Part shown: positions 28,304 to 35,863 of the stretch, one piece after another
How positions within the stretch are numbered: position 1 is the stretch's first letter
Layout of the letters: each line of letters opens with the position of its first letter
Source: Flavobacterium sp. 102
GTDB taxonomy: Bacteria; Bacteroidota; Bacteroidia; Flavobacteriales; Flavobacteriaceae
NCBI RefSeq assembly: GCF_003634615.1
Contig: NZ_RBKX01000001.1
Location: 310,001 to 374,000, forward strand
Direction of reading: 5' to 3'
DNA length: 64,000 bases
Notes under the pieces: model-generated
Told to the model about the DNA's origin: nothing
Databases searched by the model: none
Seen by the model: only the letters and a program-made list of their open reading frames with translations
Translations under genes and position numbers: made by a program

Positions 28304-28931
28304 ATGCTTTAAACTTCAAAGGCAAATGAACTACTTTTTTGGTTTCGAAGAATTCATCCTTGAAGAATTCCGCTATGTTGTATTCTGTTGCTTTCAGAAA
28401 ATCTTTTAACTCTTCAGTTAAATCACCACCTTTTAAATACAGAATTCCGTTTTTCAATTCGTGTTTGTTTTGCTTTTTGATTTTGTCTTTAATCCAAGAC
28501 ACAAAATCGGGCATATTGGTCACGGCACGACTAATGATAAAATCATAATCTCCTTTGACATTTTCAGCACGCATTTGTTCGGCTTTAACATTTTTTAACC
28601 CCAAATCATCAGCAACAGCTTTGACAACTTTTATCTTTTTGGCAATCACATCAATCAGATAAAAACGCGTTTCCGGGAACAAAATCGCCAATGGAATTCC
28701 GGGAAATCCACCACCGGTTCCTACGTCTAAAATATAAGTTCCGGGTTCAAAAGGTTGAATTTTGGCAATAGCCAAAGAATGCAAAACGTGTTTGGTATAC
28801 AATTCGTCTATATCTTTTCGGGAAATTACATTGATTTTCGCATTCCAATCTTGGTATAAAGCTTCTAATTTTTGAAACTGTAAGAGTTGATTTTCAGTAA
28901 GATTAGGAAATTGTTTGATAATTTCTTCCAT
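28302..28931 (-). CDS. rsmG: 16S rRNA (guanine-527-N7)-methyltransferase
   Basis: Methylates G527 of 16S rRNA with SAM in the cytoplasm. 209 residues, normal for RsmG. Motif I is LDVGTGGGFPGIPLAILFPE, followed by the acidic FYLIDVIAKKI and the ISRAVTNM segment. Start at 28931 (ATG) is chosen over an in-frame TTG 18 bp upstream, because MEEIIKQF begins the family's N-terminal helix. Divergent from the desaturase gene. Confidence 0.94.
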   Translation of the reverse strand: MEEIIKQFPNLTENQLLQFQKLEALYQDWNAKINVISRKDIDELYTKHVLHSLAIAKIQPFEPGTYILDVGTGGGFPGIPLAILFPETRFYLIDVIAKKIKVVKAVADDLGLKNVKAEQMRAENVKGDYDFIISRAVTNMPDFVSWIKDKIKKQNKHELKNGILYLKGGDLTEELKDFLKATEYNIAEFFKDEFFETKKVVHLPLKFKA

Positions 28932-29009
28932 AAGTTGATTTTTCAACAAAAATAGTGCTTTTGGTTAATAATTATGATTTGTTTATAATCTTTAAAAAAT
29001 TATAATAAT

Positions 29010-29017
29010 TATCTTTG
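29010..29017 (+). promoter_or_regulatory. Predicted -7 box of the desaturase gene
   Basis: TATCTTTG, 21 bp before the ATG, matches TAnnTTTG exactly. Confidence 0.55.
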
Positions 29018-29038
29018 GGCAAAATTTGAAATACTATA

Positions 29039-30133
29039 ATGAATACCACAACACCCATTTTTTCTAAAACTGATAGTTTAAAATTCTTTAGAACCCTAAA
29101 TTCAAGAGTAAACAACTATTTCAAAGAAAACAATCTTGACCGAACCGGAAACTGGAAACTACATTTGAAAACTTTCGTTATGTTTTCTATTTTCCTAACA
29201 CCTTATTTTATTTTATTGGCAATGCAAATGCCTATTTGGGCTTACCTTTTACTTAACGTTGTAATTGGTATCGGAATGGCAGGCGTTGGAATGAACGTAA
29301 TGCACGATGGTAATCACGGCGCTTATTCTTCTAAATCATGGGTCAATAAAATCATGGGCGGAAGTATCTACATTTTGGCCGGAAACGTTTACAATTGGCA
29401 AGTACAACACAATGTTTTACATCATACTTACACCAATATTTTAGGGCACGATGAAGATTTAGAAGCCGGAAGAATCATGCGTTTCACCAAAGAAGCCAAA
29501 TGGTATAAATTCCATAAATTCCAACATTATTACTCTGTGTTCTTGTACGGATTATTGACTTTCAATTGGGCAATCACAACCGATTTCCTTCAAATGAAAC
29601 GTTATTTGAAAAGAAACTTATCTTACGGCGAATTCAAAAAACCGGTAATTCGTTGGACTACTTTAATCATCACTAAAATCATTTATTTCTCTATTTGGAT
29701 AGTAATTCCTATTGTTTTAGGCGTGACTTGGTGGAAAGTAGTTTTAGGATTTTTGGTAATGCATTACACTGCCGGAGTTATCTTAAGTGTGGTATTCCAA
29801 TTAGCTCACGTAGTTGAAGAAACCGAAAACCCAATTCCGGATGAAAATGGTGAAATAGAAAATACTTGGGCAATTCACCAATTGTTTACTACTGCTAACT
29901 TCGCTCCTAAAAACTGGTTGGTTAATTATTACACCGGTGGTTTAAATCACCAAGTGGAACATCATTTATTCCCCAATATCAGTCACGTTCATTACGACAA
30001 AATTGCAGACATCGTAAAACAAACAGCTAAAGAATGTGAACTGCCTTATTACGAATTCAAAACAACCCGAGCGGCTATTGCCTCGCATTTCAAGCACTTA
30101 AGGGAATTAGGAAGACAACCTCAATTAGCATAA
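29039..30133 (+). CDS. Membrane fatty-acid (acyl-lipid or acyl-CoA) desaturase
   Basis: A 364-residue integral membrane di-iron enzyme that introduces a double bond into acyl chains. The three histidine boxes are HDGNH, HNVLHH and the C-terminal HQVEHH, the last of the front-end/delta-5-6 like subgroup. Four hydrophobic helices surround them. It has its own -7 box and a hairpin terminator, so it is probably regulated singly (membrane-fluidity control is inference). The position of desaturation is not predictable. Confidence 0.93.
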   Translation: MNTTTPIFSKTDSLKFFRTLNSRVNNYFKENNLDRTGNWKLHLKTFVMFSIFLTPYFILLAMQMPIWAYLLLNVVIGIGMAGVGMNVMHDGNHGAYSSKSWVNKIMGGSIYILAGNVYNWQVQHNVLHHTYTNILGHDEDLEAGRIMRFTKEAKWYKFHKFQHYYSVFLYGLLTFNWAITTDFLQMKRYLKRNLSYGEFKKPVIRWTTLIITKIIYFSIWIVIPIVLGVTWWKVVLGFLVMHYTAGVILSVVFQLAHVVEETENPIPDENGEIENTWAIHQLFTTANFAPKNWLVNYYTGGLNHQVEHHLFPNISHVHYDKIADIVKQTAKECELPYYEFKTTRAAIASHFKHLRELGRQPQLA

Positions 30134-30142
30134 CATAAAAAC

Positions 30143-30170
30143 AGACGCCTTTATTGGCGTCTCTTTATTT
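30143..30170 (+). terminator. Terminator after the desaturase gene
   Basis: Stem AGACGCC / GGCGTCT with loop TTTATT followed by CTTTATTT. Confidence 0.7.
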
Positions 30171-30190
30171 AACACCATAACAGCAACACA

Positions 30191-31375
30191 ATGAGCATTT
30201 TATCAGACAGAATCAACAATTTATCTACTTCACAAACATTGGCTATGGCGGCTTTGGCCAGAGAATTAAAAGCCCAAGGAAAAGATATTATCAGTTTAAG
30301 TTTAGGCGAACCTGATTTCAATACACCCGATTTTATCAAAGAAGCTGCGAAAAAAGCCATCGATGAAAATTACAGCACTTACTCTCCGGTCGACGGTTAC
30401 GGAGAACTGAAAGAAGCCATTTGCAGAAAATTCAAAAGAGATAATAATTTAGATTACAAACCGGCTAACATCGTAGTTTCTACAGGTGCAAAACAATCTC
30501 TATACAACATTGCGCAAGTGATGTTGAACGATGGTGATGAAGTAATTTTGCCTGCACCATATTGGGTTTCTTATTACGAAATCATCAGATTGTCCGGTGG
30601 CGTTCCAATTGAAGTACCAACTTCTGTAGAAAGTAATTTCAAAATGACCGCAGCAGAATTAGAAAAAGCCATCACGCCAAAAACCAAAATGATGTGGTTC
30701 AGTTCGCCTTGTAACCCAAGTGGTTCAGTTTACAATCGTGAGGAACTAACAGCCATTGGTAAAGTTTTAGAAAAATACCCAAACATTTATATCGTTTCTG
30801 ACGAAATCTACGAACACATCAATTTCTCGGGAACCTTCTGCAGCATTGCTTCTATTCCCGGACTATTCGACAGAACCATAACAGTGAATGGTGTGGCCAA
30901 AGCTTTCGCGATGACCGGATGGAGAATCGGTTATATCGGCGCTCCGGAATTTATCGCCAAAGCTTGTACCAAAATGCAAGGCCAAGTAACTTCAGGTGCC
31001 AATTCCATTGCGCAAAGAGCTACGATTACTGCGGTTGATGCTGATCCAAGCGTTTTAAACGAAATGGTGGCAGCTTTCAAAAACCGAAGAAACTTGGTAG
31101 TTGAGTTAGCCAAAGAAATTCCTGGATTCAAAATCAATGTTCCTGAAGGTGCTTTTTATTTGTTCCCGGATGTTTCAGCCTACTTCGGAAAAACTTTGCG
31201 CGGAAAATTAATCGCCAATGCCGATGATTTCTCGATGTATTTGTTGTCAGAAGCCAATGTGGCGACCGTAACCGGAGACGCTTTCGGAAACCCAAATTGC
31301 ATTCGCCTTTCGTATGCTACCAGCGAAGCATTACTAACCGAAGCATTCAAAAGAATCAAAGAAGCACTAGTTTAA
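30191..31375 (+). CDS. Aspartate aminotransferase-type PLP enzyme (class I)
   Basis: A 394-residue cytoplasmic transaminase of fold type I, probably aspartate aminotransferase (subgroup Ib). Conserved elements: LGEPDFNTP, the STGAKQSLYNI cofactor loop, SPCNPSG (Asn contacts PLP), SDEIYE (Asp binds the pyridine N), and the Schiff-base lysine in NGVAKAFAMTGWRIGY; a C-terminal Arg in IRLSYATS binds the substrate carboxylate. Substrate preference between Asp and prephenate is not resolved. Confidence 0.93.
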   Translation: MSILSDRINNLSTSQTLAMAALARELKAQGKDIISLSLGEPDFNTPDFIKEAAKKAIDENYSTYSPVDGYGELKEAICRKFKRDNNLDYKPANIVVSTGAKQSLYNIAQVMLNDGDEVILPAPYWVSYYEIIRLSGGVPIEVPTSVESNFKMTAAELEKAITPKTKMMWFSSPCNPSGSVYNREELTAIGKVLEKYPNIYIVSDEIYEHINFSGTFCSIASIPGLFDRTITVNGVAKAFAMTGWRIGYIGAPEFIAKACTKMQGQVTSGANSIAQRATITAVDADPSVLNEMVAAFKNRRNLVVELAKEIPGFKINVPEGAFYLFPDVSAYFGKTLRGKLIANADDFSMYLLSEANVATVTGDAFGNPNCIRLSYATSEALLTEAFKRIKEALV

Positions 31376-31386
31376 TATAATATTAT

Positions 31387-31412
31387 GCCTCAAGGAAACT
31401 TGGGGCTTTTTT
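31387..31412 (+). terminator. Terminator after the aminotransferase gene
   Basis: Stem GCCTCAAG / CTTGGGGC (one G-U pair) with a GAAA loop followed by T6. Confidence 0.75.
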
Positions 31413-31420
31413 ATAAATAA

Positions 31421-31495
31421 TTTGGGCGCGCCCCTTGGGCCAGGCTTTCCGCAGTACGCGGTACTTGCTCCAATCCTTCGCGCAATCCCTGCTAA
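31421..31495. repeat. GC-rich intergenic block, probable dispersed repeat
   Basis: A block far richer in G+C than its AT-rich surroundings, between a terminator and purT. It contains the palindrome GGGCGCGCCC (31424-31433) and the interrupted dyad CCGCAGTACGCGG (31449-31461) with a second GTAC...GTAC symmetry. It reads like the GC-rich intergenic repeats I associate with Flavobacterium genomes (recollection, not a search). No reading frame is preserved. Confidence 0.55.
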
Positions 31496-31504
31496 TCACA
31501 AACC

Positions 31505-32671
31505 ATGACAAAAAAAATATTATTACTCGGTTCCGGCGAATTAGGAAAAGAATTCGTCATCGCTGCACAAAGAATTGGGCAAACCGTCATCGCTGTCGAT
31601 AGTTATGAAAACGCTCCGGCGATGCAAGTCGCTCACGGATTTGAAGTCATCAATATGTTAGATGGCGCAGAATTAGACCGAATCGTATCCAAACACCAAC
31701 CCGATTTTATCGTTCCCGAAATCGAAGCCATTCGCACCGAACGTTTTTACGATTATGAAAAACAAGGCATCACAGTTGTACCATCAGCAAAAGCGGCCAA
31801 TTTTACCATGAACAGAAAAGCGATTCGCGATTTAGCCGCCAAAGATTTAGGTTTAAGAACGGCCAATTATCGCTATGCTACTTCGGCTGAAGAATTGCAA
31901 AAAGCCGTTACCGAAGTTGGCCTTCCTTGTGTCGTAAAACCATTGATGAGTTCTTCCGGGAAAGGACAATCGACCATCAAATCTGAAGCCGATATTGCAA
32001 AAGCTTGGCAATATGCCGAAGAAGGTTCTCGTGGCGATATTATTGAAGTAATCGTTGAAGCTTTCGTTAATTTCAATTCTGAAATCACTTTGCTAACGGT
32101 TACCCAAAATAACAATCCAACGTTGTTCTGCGCTCCAATCGGTCACCGTCAAGAACGTGGCGATTATCAGGAAAGTTGGCAACCGGCTCAGGTTTCTGAT
32201 AAAGACTTATTTGAAGCACAAGATATGGCCGAAAAAATTACTGAAGCCATTGGCGGTGCCGGACTTTTCGGTGTTGAGTTTTTCCTGACTAATGAAGGCG
32301 TTTACTTCTCAGAATTATCGCCAAGACCACATGATACCGGAATGGTTACTTTAGCCGGCACCCAAAATTTTAACGAATTTGAATTGCATTTGCGTGCCAT
32401 TTTAAGTTTACCCATCTTTGAAATTACTTTAGAAAAAGCCGGGGCAAGTGCGGTGATTTTGGCCCATGGCAATTCGACCAATCTAACTTACACAGGAATT
32501 TCGGATGTAGCTTCGTTACCTAAAACTGATTTTCGTATCTTTGGAAAACCAACCTCCAGACCTTACCGAAGAATGGGCGTTGTTTTGACAAATGACTCTT
32601 TGAACACACCCATTGAAACCATAGTTGAAAAAGCTAAAGAAACAGCAAAATTAGTAACCGTAAATTTATAA
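31505..32671 (+). CDS. purT: Formate-dependent phosphoribosylglycinamide formyltransferase (GAR transformylase 2)
   Basis: Third-step enzyme of purine synthesis that uses formate and ATP in place of formyl-tetrahydrofolate. The 388-residue length equals that of E. coli PurT (392). It begins [14 protein letters not shown], has the ATP-grasp elements [14 protein letters not shown] and ITLLTVTQ, and the active-site [24 protein letters not shown] (key residues). It is followed 2 bp later by a DUF6370 gene, so the two are probably co-transcribed. Confidence 0.96.
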   Translation: MTKKILLLGSGELGKEFVIAAQRIGQTVIAVDSYENAPAMQVAHGFEVINMLDGAELDRIVSKHQPDFIVPEIEAIRTERFYDYEKQGITVVPSAKAANFTMNRKAIRDLAAKDLGLRTANYRYATSAEELQKAVTEVGLPCVVKPLMSSSGKGQSTIKSEADIAKAWQYAEEGSRGDIIEVIVEAFVNFNSEITLLTVTQNNNPTLFCAPIGHRQERGDYQESWQPAQVSDKDLFEAQDMAEKITEAIGGAGLFGVEFFLTNEGVYFSELSPRPHDTGMVTLAGTQNFNEFELHLRAILSLPIFEITLEKAGASAVILAHGNSTNLTYTGISDVASLPKTDFRIFGKPTSRPYRRMGVVLTNDSLNTPIETIVEKAKETAKLVTVNL

Positions 32672-32673
32672 TT

Positions 32674-33033
32674 ATGAAGAAATTACTTTTAGTTGCTTTC
32701 CTTACATTAGGAGTAACAGCAACGAATGCACAAGAAAAAAAGCAAGAACAAAAACCAAAAATCGTGGAAGCTTCTTGTGGCCAATGTCAATTTGGGATGA
32801 AAGAAAAAGGCGGCTGTGACTTGGCCGTTCGTATCGATGGAAAATCGTATTTTGTAGACGGAACCGACATCAACAAACACGGTGATGCCCATGCCGAAGA
32901 TGGTTTTTGTTCTACCATCAGAAAAGCAGAAGTAGTTGGCGAAGTTAAAAATGGCCGATTTGTAGCTTCTAATTTCAAACTACTTCCAATAGAAAAGCAC
33001 AATCATAATGACCATGATGGTCACAAACATTAA
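32674..33033 (+). CDS. DUF6370 family exported Cys/His-rich protein
   Basis: A 119-residue protein with a signal peptide (residues 1-19, ending Asn-Ala-Gln). The mature part contains CGQCQFGM, GGCDLAVRIDGKSYFVDG, HGDAHAEDGFC and a histidine-rich tail HNHNDHDGHKH. Four cysteines and many histidines suggest metal binding (inference). It matches the DUF6370 family of Bacteroidota with no known function. It begins 2 bp after the purT stop and ends before a terminator. Confidence 0.82.
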   Translation: MKKLLLVAFLTLGVTATNAQEKKQEQKPKIVEASCGQCQFGMKEKGGCDLAVRIDGKSYFVDGTDINKHGDAHAEDGFCSTIRKAEVVGEVKNGRFVASNFKLLPIEKHNHNDHDGHKH

Positions 33034-33041
33034 AAATAGAT

Positions 33042-33074
33042 AAGCGTCCCGATTGAATCAGGACGCTTTTTTTA
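33042..33074 (+). terminator. Terminator after DUF6370 gene
   Basis: Stem AAGCGTCC / GGACGCTT followed by T-rich DNA; the loop contains a second GATT/AATC pairing. Confidence 0.85.
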
Positions 33075-33100
33075 TGCTTTCGTGGAAGTAACTTTTATAG

Positions 33101-33108
33101 TATTTTTG
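33101..33108 (+). promoter_or_regulatory. Predicted -7 box very close to the Crp/Fnr start codon
   Basis: TATTTTTG ends only 4 bp before the ATG at 33113. With the usual 5-7 bp to the transcription start, the mRNA would begin at or next to the start codon, suggesting leaderless translation. Confidence 0.5.
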
Positions 33109-33112
33109 AAAC

Positions 33113-33688
33113 ATGAGTCTGATTCTACAAAATATTTCCAAACACATCTCTTTAACTCCTGAAGAAGAGTTGCTTTTTCTTTCTAAAACCGAGACCAAAC
33201 ACTTCAAAGCCAAAACCATTCTTCAACACGCCGGTCAAGTCTGCAAAGAAGGTTATTTTGTCAATTCGGGCTTACTTCGAAGTTTCAATATCAATGACAA
33301 TATAGTCGAACACGTACTGAGTTTTGCCTGCGAAGATTGGTGGATTAGCGACATGTACAGTTTGCTGTCTCAAAAACCGGGCAATCTCTTTATCGAAGTC
33401 TTAGAAGATGCCGAAGTGGTTGTATTAACTAAAGAAAACCAAGAGCAACTGTATTTGGAAATTCCGAAACTGGAACGTTTTTTCAGAATCCTTATCGAAA
33501 ATTCTTTGGTAGCCAACCAAGAAAGATTAATGGACAACCTAAGCCTAACTGCCGAAGAACGATTTGACAAGTTCTGCAAAAAATACCCAACATTGATTCA
33601 AAAAGTGCCTCAAAAACAAATTGCTTCTTTTATTGGCGTCACGCCGGAATTCTTTAGTAAAATGAAAGCACGGATGCTAAAGAAGTAG
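33113..33688 (+). CDS. Crp/Fnr family transcriptional regulator
   Basis: A 191-residue regulator: an N-terminal cyclic-nucleotide-binding-type beta roll (about residues 10-125, with FKAKTILQHAGQVCKEGYF and VEHVLSFACEDWW) and a short C-terminal winged helix (ERFDKFCKKYP, then VPQKQIASFIGVTPEFFSKM as recognition region). There is no Fe-S cysteine cluster like that of FNR. This short flavobacterial type often controls stress genes; the pirin cluster starts 427 bp downstream but regulation of it is speculation. The gene ends in TAG; the same frame stays open into the following 21-bp repeat array. Confidence 0.88.
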   Translation: MSLILQNISKHISLTPEEELLFLSKTETKHFKAKTILQHAGQVCKEGYFVNSGLLRSFNINDNIVEHVLSFACEDWWISDMYSLLSQKPGNLFIEVLEDAEVVVLTKENQEQLYLEIPKLERFFRILIENSLVANQERLMDNLSLTAEERFDKFCKKYPTLIQKVPQKQIASFIGVTPEFFSKMKARMLKK

Positions 33689-33757
33689 AGCCAAAATTAT
33701 AAAGAGGTAAATTTAATTCAAAAAAACAATTTTCGAGCATTTTCAAGTCTTCCCAGC

Positions 33758-33950
33758 CCTCAAACGAGCTTCGGACTCACGCAAATGAGCTTCGGACTCA
33801 CTCAAACGATCTTCGGACTGATGTAAATATACTTCGGACTCACAAGAAAAAGCTTCGGACTCCTTCAAACCCTTTTCTGACCCCTTCAAACACTCTACGT
33901 ACATAAGAAATTGAGCTTAGGAGCCTTTCAAACGAGCTTCAAACTTACTT
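33758..33950 (+). repeat. Degenerate 21-bp tandem repeat array, nine units in exact phase
   Basis: Core GAGCTTCGGACTCACTCAAAC recurs. The TTCGGACT-like core starts at 33770, 33791, 33812, 33833, 33854, 33875 (TTCTGAC), 33896 (eroded), 33917 (TTAGGAG) and 33938 (TTCAAACT): always exactly 21 bp apart with no indel. In the frame of the preceding gene the units read as QTSFGLT-like heptapeptides, broken by TAA at 33824 and TGA at 33878. The remaining part of the 427-bp gap (33689-33757 and 33951-34019) shows nothing else. Confidence 0.9.
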
Positions 33951-34019
33951 TATTGCTTTGCCATTGCTGCTCAAAACATTTCTTAATCTACATTAAGTGC
34001 GCTACGCTCTTCATGATTG

Positions 34020-34027
34020 TAAATTTG
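34020..34027 (+). promoter_or_regulatory. Predicted -7 box of the pirin cluster
   Basis: TAAATTTG matches TAnnTTTG and lies 88 bp before the pirin start codon. No clear TTG -33 element is recognised upstream. Confidence 0.45.
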
Positions 34028-34062
34028 TATCATAATAATCAGTAAATTTATACATGATGACA

Positions 34063-34078
34063 CCGAAACTTGTTTCGG
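34063..34078. promoter_or_regulatory. 16-bp dyad in the pirin leader, possible operator
   Basis: CCGAAACTTGTTTCGG is a perfect inverted repeat with a 2-bp centre, about 37 bp before the pirin ATG and downstream of the predicted promoter. No T run follows, so it is not a terminator; a repressor site or RNA hairpin is possible. Confidence 0.45.
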
Positions 34079-34115
34079 CTGCATTTGACAATTAAAAAGC
34101 AAATATTAAATACAA

Positions 34116-34832
34116 ATGAAAAATACCGTTTTACACAAAGCACACACTCGCGGACATGCCGATCACGGTTGGTTAAACGCACACCATACTTTTAGTTTTG
34201 CCAGCTATTATAACCCGGAAAGAGTTCAGTTTGGCGTCTTAAGAGTTTTGAATGATGACATTGTTGCCTCTGGTATGGGCTTCGGAACACATCCGCATGA
34301 TAACATGGAAATTATCACGATTCCTTTGGAAGGCGATTTGGCGCATAAAGACAGTATGGGAAATACCGAAGTGATTAAATTTGGAGACGTGCAAGTGATG
34401 AGCGCCGGTACCGGAATTCAACACTCTGAATTCAATCCGAATCCGGACAAAAGAACCAATTTGTTGCAGATTTGGGTATTCCCGAAATACAGAAATGTAG
34501 AACCTCGTTACCAACAAATTACGTTAGACACTAGCGATCGTCACAATAAATTACAACAAATTCTTTCTCCAAATGCAGACGATGACGGCGTTTGGATTCA
34601 CCAAGACGCATGGTTTCACATGGGTAATTTGGATAAAGGAATTGTTTTGGATTACAATCGCAACAAAGAAGGCAATGGACTTTATGTTTTTGTAATCAAA
34701 GGAAGCGTAAAAGTAGACGGACAAGATTTAGGAGAACGAGATGGCTTAGGCATCACCGACTTTGACAAAGTAACTTTTGAAGCTACTACGGATGCAGAAA
34801 TATTATTAATGGAAGTTCCAATGATTCAATAA
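34116..34832 (+). CDS. Pirin family protein (YhaK-like bicupin)
   Basis: A 238-residue two-cupin protein. The N-terminal cupin carries the metal ligands in FGTHPHDNMEIITI and later GTGIQHSEFNPN (His, His, His, Glu pattern of pirin). The RGHADHGWLNAHHTFSFA opening is diagnostic of the family. Some pirins are quercetinases or redox-sensitive regulators; none of this can be assigned here. It heads a compact cluster with YjdJ-, OsmC-, YjdI- and flavin-reductase-like genes, suggesting a stress-related role. Confidence 0.93.
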   Translation: MKNTVLHKAHTRGHADHGWLNAHHTFSFASYYNPERVQFGVLRVLNDDIVASGMGFGTHPHDNMEIITIPLEGDLAHKDSMGNTEVIKFGDVQVMSAGTGIQHSEFNPNPDKRTNLLQIWVFPKYRNVEPRYQQITLDTSDRHNKLQQILSPNADDDGVWIHQDAWFHMGNLDKGIVLDYNRNKEGNGLYVFVIKGSVKVDGQDLGERDGLGITDFDKVTFEATTDAEILLMEVPMIQ

Positions 34833-34836
34833 TCAT

Positions 34837-34910
34837 TGTCATTTCGACCAACGGGAGAAATCACATAATGATAATAATTTGATGAGATTTCTCCTTTGTC
34901 GAAATGACAA
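34837..34910. repeat. REP-like imperfect palindrome between pirin and YjdJ-like genes
   Basis: Outer arms TTGTCATTTCGAC (34837-34849) and GTCGAAATGACAA (34898-34910) are perfectly complementary; inner arms GGAGAAATC (34853-34861) and GATTTCTCC (34886-34894) also pair. The structure resembles a family of 'GTCATTTCGAC...GAGAAATC' elements that I recall as repeated in Flavobacterium genomes. It could form a long hairpin in the transcript. Confidence 0.75.
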
Positions 34911-34922
34911 AAAACACAAACT

Positions 34923-35207
34923 ATGAACAACGAAGTACAACTTAAAATCGAGGGTAAAAAAGGCTTTTTTTACATCGATGTTGATGGCAAACAAGAAGCG
35001 ATGATGACTTTTATTTTTGCAGGAGAAGATAAAATCATTATCGACCATACTGAAGTCAATCCGGGAAATGAAGGCAAAGGTTTTGGTAAAAAAATGGTCA
35101 CCAAAGCCGTAGAATATGCGCGCGAAAACGGCATCAAAATTATTCCGCTTTGTCCGTTTGCGAAAAGCGTTTTTGACAAAGTTCCTGAATTTAGAGACGT
35201 TTTATAA
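34923..35207 (+). CDS. YjdJ-type small GNAT acetyltransferase
   Basis: A 94-residue minimal GNAT of the YjdJ (Acetyltransf_CG) family. It contains the acetyl-CoA loop NEGKGFGKKMV and the conserved C-terminal IIPLCPFAKSVFDK with its cysteine, typical of this short family. It is followed 10 bp later by the OsmC gene. Substrate unknown. Confidence 0.9.
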   Translation: MNNEVQLKIEGKKGFFYIDVDGKQEAMMTFIFAGEDKIIIDHTEVNPGNEGKGFGKKMVTKAVEYARENGIKIIPLCPFAKSVFDKVPEFRDVL

Positions 35208-35217
35208 TAGTAGAGTC

Positions 35218-35625
35218 ATGGCAAATCTTTTAGAAAATAACGTAGAAGGAAAAATTGGTACCCAAAAATATTTATGCACCATTTCTTGGCGTAACGGAAC
35301 CTTATTAATGGACGAACCGGAAAGCGTTGGCGGAAATAATATTGGTCCCGATCCGTTTTCAACATTCTTGGCTTCACTAGCCGGTTGTACTTTATCAACT
35401 TTGCGAATGTACATTGACCGCAAAGGTTGGGATATTCCTGAAATCAATATTTCCCTAAACTTAGCTCAGGAAATGACTCCCGAATTGGAAACCAGTATTT
35501 CAAGAACCATCACTTTTTCAACTAACATTAGTGAAGAACAAAAAGAACGTTTATTGGTCATTGCGGAAAAATGTCCGATTTCGAAGATTCTGAAAAACAA
35601 AATAACCATTAATACGACAATATAA
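35218..35625 (+). CDS. OsmC family protein
   Basis: A 135-residue peroxiredoxin-like protein. The two redox cysteines are in ASLAGCTLSTLRMY and EKCPISKIL, as expected for OsmC/YhfA enzymes that reduce organic hydroperoxides. Start chosen at 35218 (MANLLENNVEG): the longer open frame runs back inside the YjdJ-like gene and has no OsmC similarity. It lies between YjdJ- and YjdI-like genes in one operon. Confidence 0.9.
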   Translation: MANLLENNVEGKIGTQKYLCTISWRNGTLLMDEPESVGGNNIGPDPFSTFLASLAGCTLSTLRMYIDRKGWDIPEINISLNLAQEMTPELETSISRTITFSTNISEEQKERLLVIAEKCPISKILKNKITINTTI

Positions 35626-35626
35626 A

Positions 35627-35863
35627 ATGGATGCCAACAACCTGACCAAAGAATACACTAATGGCGAAGTGACTATCGTGTGGCAATCGGGAAAATGCAT
35701 ACATTCTGCCAATTGTGTTCGCAACAATCCTGATGTCTTTAAACCTAAGGAAAAACCGTGGATTATTGCCGAAAACTCAACTACTGAGAAGATTATTGAA
35801 ACTATCAAAAAATGCCCGTCGGGCGCTTTAACCTATTACTTAAATAAACCACAAGATGACTAA
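35627..35863 (+). CDS. YjdI-like (4Fe-4S) mono-cluster protein
   Basis: A 78-residue small protein of the YjdI/Fer4_19 family. It has CIHSANCVRNNPDVF and KCPSGAL, giving three visible cysteines; this family binds one iron-sulfur cluster. It begins one base after the OsmC stop codon and overlaps the next gene by 8 bp, so translation of the cluster is coupled. An electron-transfer role next to the flavin reductase is likely but inferred. Confidence 0.87.
   Translation: MDANNLTKEYTNGEVTIVWQSGKCIHSANCVRNNPDVFKPKEKPWIIAENSTTEKIIETIKKCPSGALTYYLNKPQDD

Noticed and set aside
33758..33950. CRISPR array
   Set aside because: The 21-bp units touch each other with no unique spacers and no cas genes nearby; it is a tandem repeat.
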